Assembly (NCBI GenBank): GCA_002197995.1
Contig: NGZR01000001.1
Location: 15,271,501 to 15,335,500 of the forward strand
Direction: 5' to 3'
DNA length: 64,000 nt
Origin: Gaeumannomyces sp. JS-464
Taxonomy: Eukaryota; Ascomycota; Sordariomycetes; Magnaporthales; Magnaporthaceae
Shown in pieces: positions 44,426 through 57,164 of this stretch. Within the stretch, counting starts at the first letter, position 1. Every line of letters begins with the position of its first letter. Both the position numbers and the translations under genes were made by a program. Below the pieces are notes generated by a model that saw nothing but the letters and a program-made list of their open reading frames with translations, was not told where the DNA came from and did no database searches.

Positions 44426-47400
44426 TCACGCAGCGAGGATCGCATCCTTCGCCCCGACGATGCCGCTGGTGTCGGCCACCGCCTGCACCGCCTCTTGCAC
44501 CGACCCGTTCGTCGGAGCGTCGGCTTCGGCCTCGGCTTGCGCCTGCTGGCCCTGCGTGAGACCCTTGCGGATGGCCAGGACGCTGTCCACAATGACAGCA
44601 TCGATGCCTTCTTTGACTTGACGCTACAAGGAAAAAAAAACAAATGGTGGTCAGCCAATCGTCAAGGAAGGAATCGCAAACCTCTAGCCCTCACTCACCT
44701 GAACCATAATCGGGTCATTGTTCCATGTCCCGTAGCTCACGCACACTAGCCCATGCTGTTTCACCACCCGCACCAGCCGCGGGCTGTTGACAAACGGCTC
44801 TGCCACGCTCACCACGCCAAGAAGGTTCCACCGGCTCGCGAACCGGATCGCCTCTTGAAGGCTGCTCGCCCGCACGTCGCCCACCGCGCACGTGCCCGCG
44901 TCCGAGAGGAATAAGATCGGGAAGTTGGGCTGCTTGAACGACAGGCACAGACAAATGTCCGGGTTGAAGGACGAGAACAGGATGTTGCGCGAGCCCGCAA
45001 GGTCGTACACCTTGGCCAGTACAGTGTCGCAGAACGAGTTGAGCTCGACCGCGTATGCGTCCATCTCGTGCTCCTCGCTCTCGTGCAACATCGGGTACTT
45101 CATCTCAATGTTGAACCCCACGCCCTCGGGCAGCTTGTGGAACAGATCCTCGAGCGTTGCGAACGGCGCCTGGATGAAGTTGCCCCGCGAGTTGCCCTTG
45201 TAGCCCTTGAGCTTGAAGTCCCGCGTGTGCTTCATCCGCTCATCCAGCACCGCCGTGTCCGTCGCGCTCCACCCCATCGACAGCGACCGCTGCCGCGGCC
45301 CGGGGCTGTTGCTGCGGATCTTCCTCTTAGCTAGCATACCTGCCCCATTCGCGCCACCCGAGCCGGCCCCATTGGCGCCGCCATTGACGCCATTGCTGCC
45401 GTTGTGGGCACCAGCCCCGCTATTCTTGGCTCCGGAAGGGCTGTGGCTCCGGTTCGAGTCCGGGTTGATGTGCAGGAACTGCTCCAGTGTGAGGGTGTGT
45501 ACCGGCGCGTCGATGCCCGTCTCGCTGACGAGGAAGTCGTGGTAGATGACAGGAATGTGGTCCTTGGTGAGCTGCACGTCGAACTCCACATAGTTGGCGC
45601 CCAGGTTCGCCGCGGCGATGAACGACGGCACCGTGTTCTCGCCAAGCTGCAGCGACTTGTTGGCCGCCAAGTTCTTGCCGAGCCCACGGTGGCCGATCAC
45701 CATGGTCGACGACATCTTCTTCCAGTAGGTCTGCTTGGAGGTGACCTCCATGTTCGGGTGGGTGAAGGGCGTGATGACGAGGAAGTTGAAGTGGACGGAG
45801 CCTATGACGTCCAGGTTTGAGGCCAGAATCGGGACGCAGACGTCGCCCTGAAGGCTCATGCGCTTGGCCCCAATCGACGGCCGCAAGCTCGAGAGCAGCG
45901 CTACTCCGCGCCCGATCTTGTTCTTCTCGTTTCCAGAGTATGTCGGCACGATGTCGAACAGGAGTTTCACTTTGGAGACGTCTGTTGTCTGGAAAATGAC
46001 GGGCTCGGTGCAGATGTTCTCGTGCACCGGCAGGTCGACTACAGTCGACTCGCCCTGAGCCCCAGTGGCCGATATCACCAGCGAGAGCGCCGTGTCAAGC
46101 TGCGTCGTGTGCGCCTCGGCAAGCGGCACGCGGTCGAGCTTGACGGCCTCGGTGTGCTTGCGCATGTCCATACTTCCCAGGCTGACCAGAATCATGGTCT
46201 GGTCCTTGAGGTAGCGATGGCCGTACGCCCTGATGGGCTCGGCCGGGCGCGCCGACATGTTGGAGCGCCGGTCACCCAGCGAAGATACCTCTGGCGGCGA
46301 CGTGCCCGTGCTGGGTTGGCCAGGCTGTTGGGACTCTGTGCCATTGGTGGGAGCAGATTCGTCGGTAGTAGAATGCGCCGCCAGAAGCCTGGCGATGGGC
46401 ATGTGGCCACGCAGCGCTGCATGCTCCTTGGCCGTCCAGCCCGAAGAGTCGCCCTTGTCTACATCGGCTCCGGCGTCCACAAGGAGCTGCGCGACCGACA
46501 AGTGCCCGTCCACCGCCGCGATGTGAAGCGGTGTCCACGCGAACGATTTCTCGGCGAGCTCGAGGTCTGCCTTCTGCTCGTCACTTCCCTTGAGGAGAAT
46601 CTTTGCGCACTCATCGTGGCCGAAGCGGGCGGCAATGTGCAACGACGTCTCGCCGCTCTTATCCTGCCAGTTGATGTCGACACCTGCCTCAACCAGCATC
46701 TTGACGATATCCTTATGGTTGTGCTTCGTCGCAATAGCGAGGACCGCGCTAGACTTTGACACGGCCCTACGCACTCCCACCTTGTCCTCGATCGGCCCCT
46801 GCCAGCTCTCTCCCTGGAGGAGCGCCTTGGTTGTCAAAGTATGGCCGCCGATAACGCTCAGATGCAGCGGAGCGCTGCCCTCGTTGTCCTGCCACTCGGG
46901 GGCGTCGATGCCGTGGCTGACGTCGAACTGGCCCCAGGCCTGCATCCTAGCCATGAGCAGCTGCGACACATCGACAATACCGAACTGTGCCGCATAGTGC
47001 AACGGAGTGCGGCCGAATGAGTCCCTGGCGGCGAGAGCGGGCCTGTGCTCTTCTTTGAGGGTACCGAGCAGATATGACAGCGTCTGCACAGCGTCGTCGC
47101 TCAGCCCAATGAGCTTCTCCTCCTTGGACACAGGCCCCTGCTGCGGACGGGCGACTCCGGGAGGTGCAGAGGCAGGAGGTGTGACATAGTTGGCGCCCAG
47201 CGAAACCTCGAATTTTCCAGAGTTGGGGAACGGGTACGAGACGGGTTCTTGCTCGCCGGCAGACGTCGTCTTGGAGCGGCCAATGTGGATCACGAGCCTG
47301 TGAATGCAGTTACGGCCGTTGATGTCCTCTGGGTCGTCAAGAGACTTGACGTAACCCAGCAGGAACGAGATGGACGCCTTCGATCTCGCCGAGATGGAAC

Positions 47401-48331
47401 GCTGCACTAGGTTTAGCAGGAGACCCTGGGCGCCGGGGTCTGCCAAGTCCAACTTGCCCTCGACGAGCCCAGACTTCAGCGCGTCCATGTCATCGTTGCG
47501 AATGGCACCGTCCAGCTTGTCAATGAGGGCTGGCGCAAAGTTCAGCATGGCTTTTGCGGAGGCGCGGCCCAAAGACCTTGCCGAGCGGTCAGACCTAGCG
47601 TCATCAAAATTCTGGGCATCACCAAGGACAGAGAGCCACTTGTTGACGTCGTTCAGCAGGCGCACAATGGTGTTCTCCTTGGCAAAGGGCAGGGGGTCAA
47701 CCCTGGTGGCGATGTAGCGGTGCTGGGTGACTGTGTCGGGCACCTTCTTGTCCAGTTTCTTGGTGATTTTAACAAAGCCGCGGCGGTTGATGTCGCCGAA
47801 CCACTGCAGATTCCTCAGACGGGTGCGCAGATCGAGCATAGCACCCATAAGCTCCTCGACCTCGTCTTCGTCGAGGTTCGCCACCGAGTCGGCGTTGCTG
47901 CCATAGCGGTCGTGCAGCAGCCTCAGGCGGCGGCAGGCGTCGGCAAACTTGCGGTTGTAAAAGGAGTCGACATCCTCGAGGTTTCGGTCCAGGGCGAAGA
48001 AGAATTCTGTGGGTTGGAGACACAACGGGAAAACGGTTAGGCGATGACGGGCTCAGCCCCCGGGTCTCATTCCGAGGAGAGTCCCACCTGCAAGGTCCGC
48101 CTTTTCTCCCTTCTGCGCGGTCCCGGCCGCGGCCTTGATGAGCTTCTTGAGTCCTTTGTAGTCTATATACGCGGACGCCCACTCGGGGACTTGGTTGCGG
48201 GGGAGGCTGCACGATGGTGTGAGCAAGACGACGTCATTGTTTTTGGGAATATGAGAATGAGGGGAAGAGGTGGTGTCAGTGTCAGTGTCAGATTGAGGCT
48301 CGAAACGGTCATACTTTCTTCCAAACTTCAT
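44426..48331 (-). CDS. gde1: Glycerophosphocholine phosphodiesterase GDE1-type (SPX - ankyrin - GDPD)
   Basis: Four exons (48315-48331, 48088-48206, 44699-48006, 44426-44623) join in frame to 1213 residues, near yeast Gde1 length. The SPX domain begins MKFGR and includes NQVPEWASAYIDYKGLKKLI and FFFALDRNLEDVDSFYNRKF. Ankyrin repeats occupy about residues 370-590 (GRTPLHYAAQFG, GSAPLHLSVIGG, GETSLHIAARFGH, AWTPLHIAAVDGH). The GDPD domain starts near residue 815 with VIGHRGLGKN, and has GENTVPSF, YVEFDVQLTKD and PVIYHDF, so the catalytic His/Glu/Asp set is present. It should hydrolyse glycerophosphocholine in the cytosol under SPX (inositol-pyrophosphate/phosphate) control. Pho81/NUC-2 has the same layout but usually a degenerate GDPD, so GDE1 is favoured. 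No frame errors. Confidence 0.92.
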
Positions 48332-51300
48332 CTTGACAGCTTCAATCGGTTTAAGCTGTCCGCTGAGGAGATGAATGGGATAAGCAATGCTCAAGCCACT
48401 CTTAGATCTCGATTATGTCCACAATGGCCAACGCCGTTCTTCAGGACAGGCGGGTCGTGCTGAGTGAGTGCAGAGCTAGCTCGGGGGCGGCCAGATAAGA
48501 AGGAAACGCACAGGACGTGACACGCAACTGTGCAGAAGATCAAAGAAAACACACAAGACAAGAAAACTACAGAATGCAGTCTGGGCGTGTCTCCAGCATT
48601 TTCTTGGAAGAGTGGTTATGCTGGCGCTGGATAAATGATGGCGGCGGGCGGTAGGGGTAAAAATCGGGGTGAAGCACAAAGACGGCCAGCCAGACCGACG
48701 TGATGGATGGTAGCAGTCTGTAGGAGAGATTATGGTGGGCGAGCGACAGAACTCGTTCAGTGGCTGGCTTTGGAGAGCGGCGAGTTAGCACATCCGCAAT
48801 AATAACGCACCGGCGGCTCCAAGCCGGCGACCTGAGACAGAAGGAGCAAACAAGCAATTGATAATATGCATGAGGGCACACCCACACAGATAGCGGGCGA
48901 GGGGGTGGGCTTGGTATCTTTGCGCATGTGTATGATGATGTTGCGGTGCCTCGAGTGAAGAGTGACATTAGGGTGAGGTGAGGGCTGCCGAAGCTGACGG
49001 GTGATAGGAGGTATCGTTTTGTTGTAGTCTGGTGCTAGTGAACATACCTGATGTGATGTCAGGACTTTGGCTCCCTGCTGTAGGTGGTGGGGGACCAGTT
49101 TGTTTCGGGGCGCGGATTGATGCAGGTTGACAGCTTCTCTGATCTGATCTGTCAGAAATCTCGTCCTGCTGCGCTGCCCCGGTGCCGCCGATCAACGGAG
49201 AAGGGAGACGGGAGGCAAAGTAGGGAAGAAACAGATTTCTCGAGCCACTCGACCTCCCCTTTGTCGCTGGATCCAGGACAAAGGCCATGAAAACCTGGAC
49301 GGGTTTGACAAGATGTGGTCCCTTGAGCTCACAGCAAGGGTTCGCAGGCGAGCGAGGGGTGGGACCGTCAGACGGCCACCAGGGGATGCCAGACTGGGAA
49401 ATGGGCTTGCGTTGGTGGGTGTGGGGAGGCGGGAGTCGGTGTCGTTGAGGCGGCGAAACGGTGAGCGGTGCTAAAAACAGCCAGAGACTATTTGCAAAAG
49501 GAGAGACCGTGCACGCACCCTGGCCTCCTCTCCCCGCGATGCCGAGGATGGTCGGTCTGTTACGGGGTGGAATTCATGGTTGGCATTTGGGGGAGGTGTC
49601 CCGAGGCCGCAAGGGACAATCAGCGTACATAGGGGATTGAGGGGATCGACGGAGGGGCTTCGATTAGTTTGTCTTGCATCTCCCCATCGATAATACGGGA
49701 TGAGACGGTCGACGAGAGCTGGAAGGGCCGTGCGCCTGCCCGAGAGCCAGCTCCCGGTTCCATAACAGCCAGACACTGGGCCACGCGGGTCGATTTTTCC
49801 AACTCTTGTGCTGGTCCGTAGGCATGGAACGCACCAGACCTGCTGCAGCTCGGGCGGCCAGTGGATGCACGGCGTGGCGCCCCCGTGGAGACCCGGCGCC
49901 ATCTTACTGGACAATTCCTTGGTCAGAGGCGCTGGGGAGGGTTGCTTGCTGCTGCCCGCCGCTTGCCCACGTTCATGTTTCTTTCTTTCTCTCGAGCGGC
50001 AGGCACCGGCCGCCCGTGGTCGACGGGATGAACGGTCCCCATCCATTGCCCATCCCATCTGGCCGGAATCAATGTTTGGGCCACGACGTAATACACGTCA
50101 TGGCTGTGCCTCTTGGGGCGATGTGGCAGCGCTTGGGAAATCCGCTGCTGGACTCGACTTTTGAGAGCACGAAAAATCGAGCTCAGACAGGGATGGTCCC
50201 ATCCCAGATCGGTTACTCCGCTTTCAGCAAGCACGACTTCAATTTTTTTTTTTTTTTTTTTTTTTTTCCTAGGCCTTGCTCCAGCACCACCATGTCTATT
50301 CCGAACCCGCCTTCTCAGCGTGGACTCCTTGCATTTGTCCAGCTGGCAGAGAAAAGGAAGCCAGAAGAAAAGAACGCAGAAGGGAAATAACCTTTGCAGG
50401 TGCCATCTCCAATCCGGCCTAGCTGGCACTTGTCTCGGCGATGACCTGCCTTCATAGTTCAATGGCGGAGGGCCGTTGTTGGACCCTGCGGCCGGCCTCA
50501 CTGGGGCTTTCCCCAACAGCGCAAAACCCTGGCTCTTTTGGCACGTCAGGCCCCATCGCCACGGTGTCGTGTGACGATGGTCACGGAGGACCCTGAAGCA
50601 AGGGTCCTCGGCGTCACTTGACTCTATCGAAATTCGCCCCTGAGTGATCTTCAGGGTCCAATGCTATTTTGCCGGGGTGAAGAATTTGAGGCGCCGCCCG
50701 CGCTCCGGAGGAGCTGGATGTCGGCCAATCCAAGCCACGCGACGGCGGTTGCCTGCCAGCTGCATCTTCATACGAAATTTAGGGTCCTGCTATAAGTCTG
50801 GCCGATATGGGCGACACCCGTTGCGTTTGCCGCCCGTGACTCGGACGGTTTGCAGCCCGGCAGCGACATCCTTGTGCGCGGGGGTAGGCGGACCCCGCCG
50901 GCTTGCAGGCAGTCGAGGGTTCGGGGTCCCGACGGGTGAAGCGGGCTGCCCGGTGTTGTCACTCTGTGCCATGGGAAGGTCGCGGCCTCGATGCAGTTGA
51001 TTGTTCCCGCCAAAAACTCCCTGAGAACAATCTCCATGGAGATCTGTGAAACCTCTAAGCTGGGTGAGGCAAAGCCTCATGCAGACGAGTTCATTGGTGT
51101 TGCTATGCACGAGGACAAGAGGCTTAGTGTTGGTTCATCGGAGCCAAGCTCCGTGGACCTGTTGGTGTATCGTGTTTTCCCCTGCCAAGCGGCCAGCATC
51201 ATGTGCCGCTTTTTGGCGCTGCCGAGGCACGAAGAGGCTCCATTTCATGTGTGATCCGAAAAGCTTGGGACTGCCCCAACGCGCATTCCACCACGATGAT

Positions 51301-51576
51301 CGTTGTATGCAATCCAGAAGCTCCCAGCGAAACCGTCCCAACGGACTTGCCACCACGATAATCGTAGTATTTAGCAACAACCAACGTGACGCTCGAACTT
51401 ATGTCCGTAAGTCTCCTGGCTATCTCTTTGGGAAGACCTATATGTACAATGTCCAATGAAGAACCTCCCATCATGTATACTTCTATGTAGTTTCACCCAT
51501 GAACATCTCGTCGACACATAGGCACGGGGTATTCACTATGGAAATACACTACCTACTGCCCTCTTCGTCACAGCTC
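48332..51576. other. Intergenic: GDE1 promoter to PPR gene 3' flank
   Basis: About 3.2 kb with no supported gene. Holds a run of 25 T at 50243-50267 and two ACGATNATCGT palindromes near 51300 and 51360. The first kilobase is probably the GDE1 promoter and leader. Confidence 0.45.
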
Positions 51577-54033
51577 TTAGCCGAGATAAGATGCTATCCT
51601 TATATGACCAGACATGTTCGCTTTCTTGTGGTTCACATGGCTCTTGTGGCTTTTTCGCGGCCTTCGGCGCGGCGCGGGGCTTAGCCCGATTAAGCCCGTG
51701 GAATGCGCCTTCAGCGCCAGGTCCAGCGGCACGTCTTTCAGGGAGCCGTATTGCCGGTACAGCTCCCAGCGCCGTCTGAACGGCACGTGCTTCTCCATCA
51801 CCGACTTCTTGAAATTGCCCACCAGCCTAGCGCTCTCCTCAGCCGCCGCATCCACCTCGGTCGCCAGCGCCACCAGCGCCTCGTCGCCAGCGAGCCCGAG
51901 GTAGAGCTCCCATCGCTCCTGTGAAGCCTCGGGCAGGTCGGGCGTGTAGACGCCCAGCGACTCCGGCACGAGTCCGGCCGCCGAGACGGCCTCAGCGAAC
52001 TCGAGCTCGCAACGCTTAGTCCTGAGCTGCAGGTCCTCAAATCGCTCGCGGATGATATGGAATGTCGCCATGTCCCACCACCTCGCCCGCAGCGCCGCCG
52101 CGTTCGCCGACGACTTTGCCTTCCCCTTGGCGTGTCGTCGGATGGTTTTGAGTGAGCTGGTGGCGGTGTCAGTTTGCCCGGGCTGCATTGACGTGATCTG
52201 GCTGTCTAGAATGCGCATGAGGCTCGCTGTCGTGTCGGCTTGGTCGTTGGCTTCCTTGATCCATAGCGCCTTCAACAGAGGCCCCAGTCCAGGAAGAAGA
52301 CTGTCGGCCTCCTCGAGGCTCGTCCTCGAAGGGGAAGTGTTGGTGAGCAGGGTGGCAACCCGCTGGCAACGTTCGGCGACCGCGTCCTCAACGTCACCAT
52401 TGCCCCATTTCTTGTATAGGAGCCGAGCAGCGTAGAGATCTAGCACACGCCTCAGCCGTGGCGGGATCTCCTTAGGGCATTCGTCGTCCAGCAGCATTAA
52501 CGTCACATCGTCGATGTTGGCGCAGAGCCCACGGACGAGCACGCTCGCGGCGCCATGGTCCAGGGCGCCGACAACCAGAGTCAGCAGGTCGAGCAGAGTC
52601 TGTGTGGTGACAGGGAAGCCGATGCAGAGGGCCAGCGCGAGGATCTGTGCGGCGTGTTGGCCTTGCTCAAAAGAGACCAGGCCGCGGATCAGCACCTCGA
52701 CCACTTCCGGCGTCAACGAGGCGCGCTGAATCAAGTAGTCCGTGTATAGAGTGACGTCGGCGGTGCGCAGCCAGTGCCGATAAGTGCGTCTGAACAGGCG
52801 TGATTCATCCGCCATCGCCCGGCGCAGTTTAATCCCGGCGCTGTGATTGCCAATCAGCCGGCGGACCACATGGTAAAAGCCGGCGATGTCGCCCCGCGCC
52901 TGGTAAGCGCGAAGTACGCAGATAATTGTTTGGGGCGTGGGGCGCAGGTGGGTGTTGCGCAGCAGGTGGGAAACCACGATACAGGCCAGCCAACCCTCGC
53001 CCACCTTGATGAGTCCTGCTATCAGTGTGTTGAAGGTATGTATGTCAGGCCGGGTGGACTGGACGTGTAGGTTGAAACAGATCCTCCCGACCATGAGCGT
53101 GCTCAGCGGTGATTTGGGGCGCTGGCCGTTGGGGAGACGGCCGTTCTTTAATATGCCGGCCTCCGCTTGTTGTGCGGTATACCACTTGTCAAATATGACC
53201 CTCATAACCTGGTTCGAGTGCCTCAGATCCTGGATGGCCGCGTCGCCGTCAGGATCGAGGTCGTTCTGTATTTGGGGTGGCCGTCTGATCTAAGCATCTT
53301 TTATGCCGTGCCATGCCCCATCCAGGTTGCCGGTGGCGTGGTAGAAACCATCCAAGTCCCCTCGGTAAGCCTTTGTGAAAGTGGCTATCATGAGATCGTC
53401 GCTCAAGGCCAAAATACTGTCTGTAGACGCGGCGACGTGACGATAAGTCACAGGGTGGCGGTATTCACCGGGTCGTTGTGCTTCCTCTGCGGCGACCGCA
53501 GCCTCCAGCTCCGCAGTGTCTATCCGTTTGGTCGCTTCGAGGGCCTCTATCGGCGGATGTATCTGGCGTGGGTGGTACAGCTGCAGTAGGTATTCATGCC
53601 GTGCGGTTTTGCGGTTGTGGTGGTGCTTAAGCTGGAATTGTGGCGAGCATATTGACCACAGAGCCTCTGCAATGCCGTCGCGGCTTGCTTCCACGTCCCA
53701 CGGGCCCTCGCGGTGGTCCTCGGCTCGCGTGGAGGGCTTCATCTCGTCGGCTGGGGTGTTGGGGTCGGGTTTTAGACAGGGCAGACTTGATCTAGCATCG
53801 CTGAAAATATGATCGAGCATGTCGATTGACAGCGCGGCAGGGCTACCTCGAGAGTGTGTATGCGTCAGAGCTACCGCAGCGCCGGCGCAGTGGGCACCTA
53901 ACCTCCTCCTCCGGCCCAAGGATGGCGTTTTGGCGATCTGGAGGGGGGTTATGGCGAGAGCGGCAGCCGCGAGGCATGCCCGGCATTGGCTGGCGCCGTA
54001 TGCCTGAGCAGCCCGGGACCAAAGCAATTGCAT
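51577..54033 (-). CDS. PPR-like mitochondrial protein, with an in-frame TAG
   Basis: The first natural ATG is 54031-54033. The N-terminus MQLLWSRAAQAYG...SLGRRRRLG is Arg-rich with no early acidic residues, like a mitochondrial presequence. Two long frames in the same phase, 53293-54033 and 51577-53289, form one protein of about 818 codons. Pentatricopeptide-like helical pairs are visible (DIHTFNTLIAGLIKVGEGWL, TIICVLRAYQARGDIAGFYH), and the C-terminus is basic (PRRRPRKSHKSHVNHKK). Such proteins usually bind organellar RNA. A TAG at 53290-53292 separates the halves. It may lie in a poorly conserved intron ending ATGCTTAG, or be a nonsense change. The divergent neighbour is CZIB. Confidence 0.65.
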
Positions 54034-54470
54034 GCTCGCGACATTTCGATTTGGGTTCGACGTCGGTTCGCGAGAGGCGAGGGCGTACGTAGCCCAGGAG
54101 CGTGGTCTGATGCCGTCCACAAGCACAAAATCTCCAATGCCTGACTTCGACCTCGAGAGCTCCAGCTGCGGGAGCGTGACGGGCACCTCCAATTGGTGCG
54201 CAGTAAGGAGCTGTGGGCCTAATCGATAAGAAGTCCCTCAATCCAGCCCCACTTCATTCGTCCAACTGGCTGGGCGCCTGCTGCGTCGTCACTGAAGTCA
54301 CCTCAGCGTTGAGGGCGGGGCTGCTGCGTGGTCGAGTAGACGGCTGTTGAATGCTTCAGTCTTCTGTCTGCATCCCAAACTCGACCGGCTTCCCATCAAT
54401 TACAAACCAGCACGAAAGCGAAGTTCGAGCTCCAGTAACAATATCTCGACTCAGAGGGCCCCAGGGCACC
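54034..54470. promoter_or_regulatory. Divergent promoter between PPR-like and CZIB genes
   Basis: A 437-bp gap separates the two start codons. No specific operator is recognised. Confidence 0.4.
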
Positions 54471-55156
54471 ATGTTTGTCCTGTCACTGACCGCAGAGATG
54501 CAGGGGTGAGTCCAGGATGAGCCAGGCCCGCTTCGCAGTACCATCAAGCCACCAACTAAACCGTGGCCATCAGGGTTACAAACCTCCGCCCCAGCGACAC
54601 CGAAGAGAACCCGTTCTGGTACACCTTCAAGGTCCAGTGCACATCATGCCGAGAGACTCATGCCAACTGGGTTGGCGTCAGCCGCTTTGAGACAAACAAC
54701 ATCAGCGGGAGTAGAGGGGAGGCGAACTTTGTGTGGAAGTGCAAGAACTGCAAGGTTTGTGGAGCAACAACCAGGGAAGACGAAGGTCAGGCTCGTTGTG
54801 TTAACAACCCAGGACAACAGAGGGAGTCCTCAGCCTCGATCAAGGCCGCCCCGACTGCATACGAAGCTTCGGAGCCAGCCAAGTCACAGAAGGTTGTCGA
54901 GTTCGACTGCCGTGGGCTGGAGTTCACCGAGTTCAAGCCCGAGGTATGTTGATGTGACCCAGTTAGGGCACATGAGTTCAAAGTGCTGACATTATGTGCT
55001 TCGCTGGACAAGGGCAACTGGATGGCCGAAGGAGCCGAGTCTGGAACCAAATTCACCGATATCGATCTCACAGAGGGCGAGTGGTTCGAGTACGATGAGA
55101 AGGCCGGCGATGAGGTCAGCATCAAGGATCTGAAGTGGGAGATCCAGCGGGCTTGA
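54471..55156 (+). CDS. CXXC zinc-binding protein (CZIB / UPF0587, DUF866)
   Basis: Four exons (54471-54505, 54574-54754, 54821-54943, 55013-55156) give exactly 160 residues, the family's usual length. The N-terminus MFVLSLTAEMQGVTNLRP is built across intron 1. Zinc ligands are the knuckles CTSC and CKNC (in EANFVWKCKNCK), followed by ASIKAAPTAYE, EFDCRGLEFTEFKPE and the conserved C-terminus DEVSIKDLKWEIQRA. The molecular role is unsettled; human C1orf123 is the relative. Intron 2 is 66 nt and free of in-frame stops, so unspliced mRNA would add 22 residues just after CKNC; comparison with the family shows it is an intron. The frame is intact. Confidence 0.93.
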
Positions 55157-55540
55157 GGGAGAGCGACGGAGAATGGGAGCGCAGGCTCGTTTCGACCCAG
55201 CCTCGAGGCGACGATTGATTGATGAATCGTGAAACGTGTGCTTGCTCAGGGCTTTATGTGAGGTTCATTGATGTTATTGGTACTGCCTGGATGTTAGTGA
55301 GCTCCGGGCAAGCTCAGCGGCCGAGGGCAGGACCCAGCCGCTGAAGGCCCCACCTGTCAAGCGATTTGCCCCACAATTGGACGAGACTTTGCGCGCCAAA
55401 TGCGTGCTTGCCGCGTCGATTCAGGGCTGTTCCCTGGAGATTTTCACGAATCGAGGACGACATCAAATGAGACAGCAGAGCCCCTTCGCACTCGCATAAC
55501 GCCATCGACGCGACTACAGATCCCAAGCACAACCAAAAAC

Positions 55541-56173
55541 ATGGTACAGCTTGACCATCTCGCCGGTCAGATGAGCTTTCTGACCGACGCGGCGCATCTG
55601 CTAGCCAAGTCGGCGCCCGAGACGTCGGCCTATCTGATGAGCCGGCGCAACGCGCTGCTTCTGTGCCACGACATTCCTCTCTCCGACGTGCAAAGGCAGC
55701 ACGTGTGCACAAGCTGCGGTCATATCATAATCCCCGGCCACGGAGACGCACTGAAGGTGGAGGCTGCGGCAGCGGTACGGTCCAAGAGGAAGCGCCGACA
55801 GCGGCCAAACCCCAAAGCACCCAAGACGCCAGCACTTCCAGCAACTGGGTCCGAGGCAGGCAGCAAGGAGCGGCAGGGCTCTTCGAAGACATATACCTGC
55901 GGTATGTGCCATCGGTACACCAAGATCACCCTCCCTCCTGCACCCGCGGTCGTGCGGGGGAGACCAAAGGCGGTAGCAGCATCAGCAGCACCATCGTCGT
56001 CAAAGCCGGTGACTGGAAATACGGAGGCGGAAAAGCCCCAGCCGTCGGCAAACTCAAGCAGCAAGAAGCGGGCAAAGAGCCGGAAAGCAGGGCTGCAGGC
56101 CTTGCTGAGCCAGGCGCAAAAAGACACTACCAGAAAACCCGGCCTATCTTTGGCGGACTTTATGAAGAAATGA
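55541..56173 (+). CDS. Rpr2/Rpp21/Snm1-family RNase P/MRP subunit
   Basis: An intronless frame of 210 residues from ATG 55541 to TGA 56171-56173. The N-terminal helical part has FLTDAAHLLAKSAPETSAYL and LMSRRNALLLCHDIPLS. The zinc ribbon is split: HVCTSCGHIIIPG (about residues 55-67) and YTCGMCHRYTKI (about 123-134), with a Lys/Arg-rich insert between them. The C-terminus is Ser/Lys-rich and ends GLSLADFMKK. Relatives bind the RNA of RNase P or MRP and act in tRNA or rRNA processing in the nucleolus. The long tail and the split knuckles resemble Snm1 more than Rpr2, but the distinction is not certain. Confidence 0.85.
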   Translation: MVQLDHLAGQMSFLTDAAHLLAKSAPETSAYLMSRRNALLLCHDIPLSDVQRQHVCTSCGHIIIPGHGDALKVEAAAAVRSKRKRRQRPNPKAPKTPALPATGSEAGSKERQGSSKTYTCGMCHRYTKITLPPAPAVVRGRPKAVAASAAPSSSKPVTGNTEAEKPQPSANSSSKKRAKSRKAGLQALLSQAQKDTTRKPGLSLADFMKK

Positions 56174-57164
56174 TTTGAAGGAGATTGACGGAAGCCATTG
56201 TAGCATGCTGCTCGGAGTGTCATTCCTTGCACGAGCGGGTTCGTGTCCTGACGCGAGCACGAGTGCGACTTTGTCCGAGATCAAAGCCTAACCTGGATGG
56301 GCCAGGCGGCCAGGACAGTCGATCGGGGTTTAGGCCTTGCCGGGCGCTTCTGCCCTCTTGGCGCGTAGCCCTGCAGCCCGAACCGCAGGACCCCACGGCA
56401 GTCCGCATGCGAGGCCGGATGGCAGGGGTTAGACACGCTCAAGTCACGAAATCCATCGGCGGCAGCAAGACTGATGGGAGATGCGGCAACACAACAGCAG
56501 CTTTTCATACCCCCTTCTCTCGGATCGGCTCGGACACTCTCCAATGTTAGCCACGCTCGCTCGGGGTTAACACACCACAAAGGGTATTTTTGATCGGATA
56601 ATCTGCGGATCGCGCGACGGCGATCGCCCCCTGCGGCCCAATGGCACGCACCAGCATGCTTGGGTGGCCTCACACAGGGGTCTTGACCCTAGTCTCCGCG
56701 CCCCCATGCACCTTGCCCCCCTCCGTGGTTCTTCCGACTTGATATGTTTGGCTTCGGATCCTCCTGTGGCTGGGTTAGCAGGCAGATGCCGGAGCCGACT
56801 GCGCAGTCCGCGCACTGCCTCCCCGGATTCTTCTTTCTTTCTTCCATTGATCTAGTTACCATCTCATACTGAGCCTGGCGATGGCAATCGTGGATGATAA
56901 TCGATAGCCTTTGATACTACCTTGTGCGCTGATCTGCCTTTTCTCAGCATCCGGAAGAGGGAAGATCGACCTTCCCACACATTTTCAAATTACTGGATAG
57001 CTTGCCAGCAAGAATCCAGCCTGACCGGGATTGCAAACATTCCACCTCCGCTTCTGGGTTGCGCCCACCGCCCCGAATCTTTCCACCCGTCCCCCGAGGA
57101 CTACCGTGTGAAGGAGGGAACGAAAGGAACAGAATTAAGAAAAAGAACGGAAAAATCAGCCAAG
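56174..57164. other. Intergenic, nothing recognised
   Basis: The gap between the Snm1-like gene and the membrane protein gene, both on plus. The last 200 bases are probably the promoter and leader of the latter. Confidence 0.4.

Noticed and set aside
45440..45460. Second B-box-like GGTTCGAGTCC
   Set aside because: Inside the intact GDE1 coding region, with no matching A box.
50243..50267. Run of 25 T considered as an RNA polymerase III terminator
   Set aside because: No tRNA- or 5S-like gene precedes it on either strand; treated as a simple repeat.
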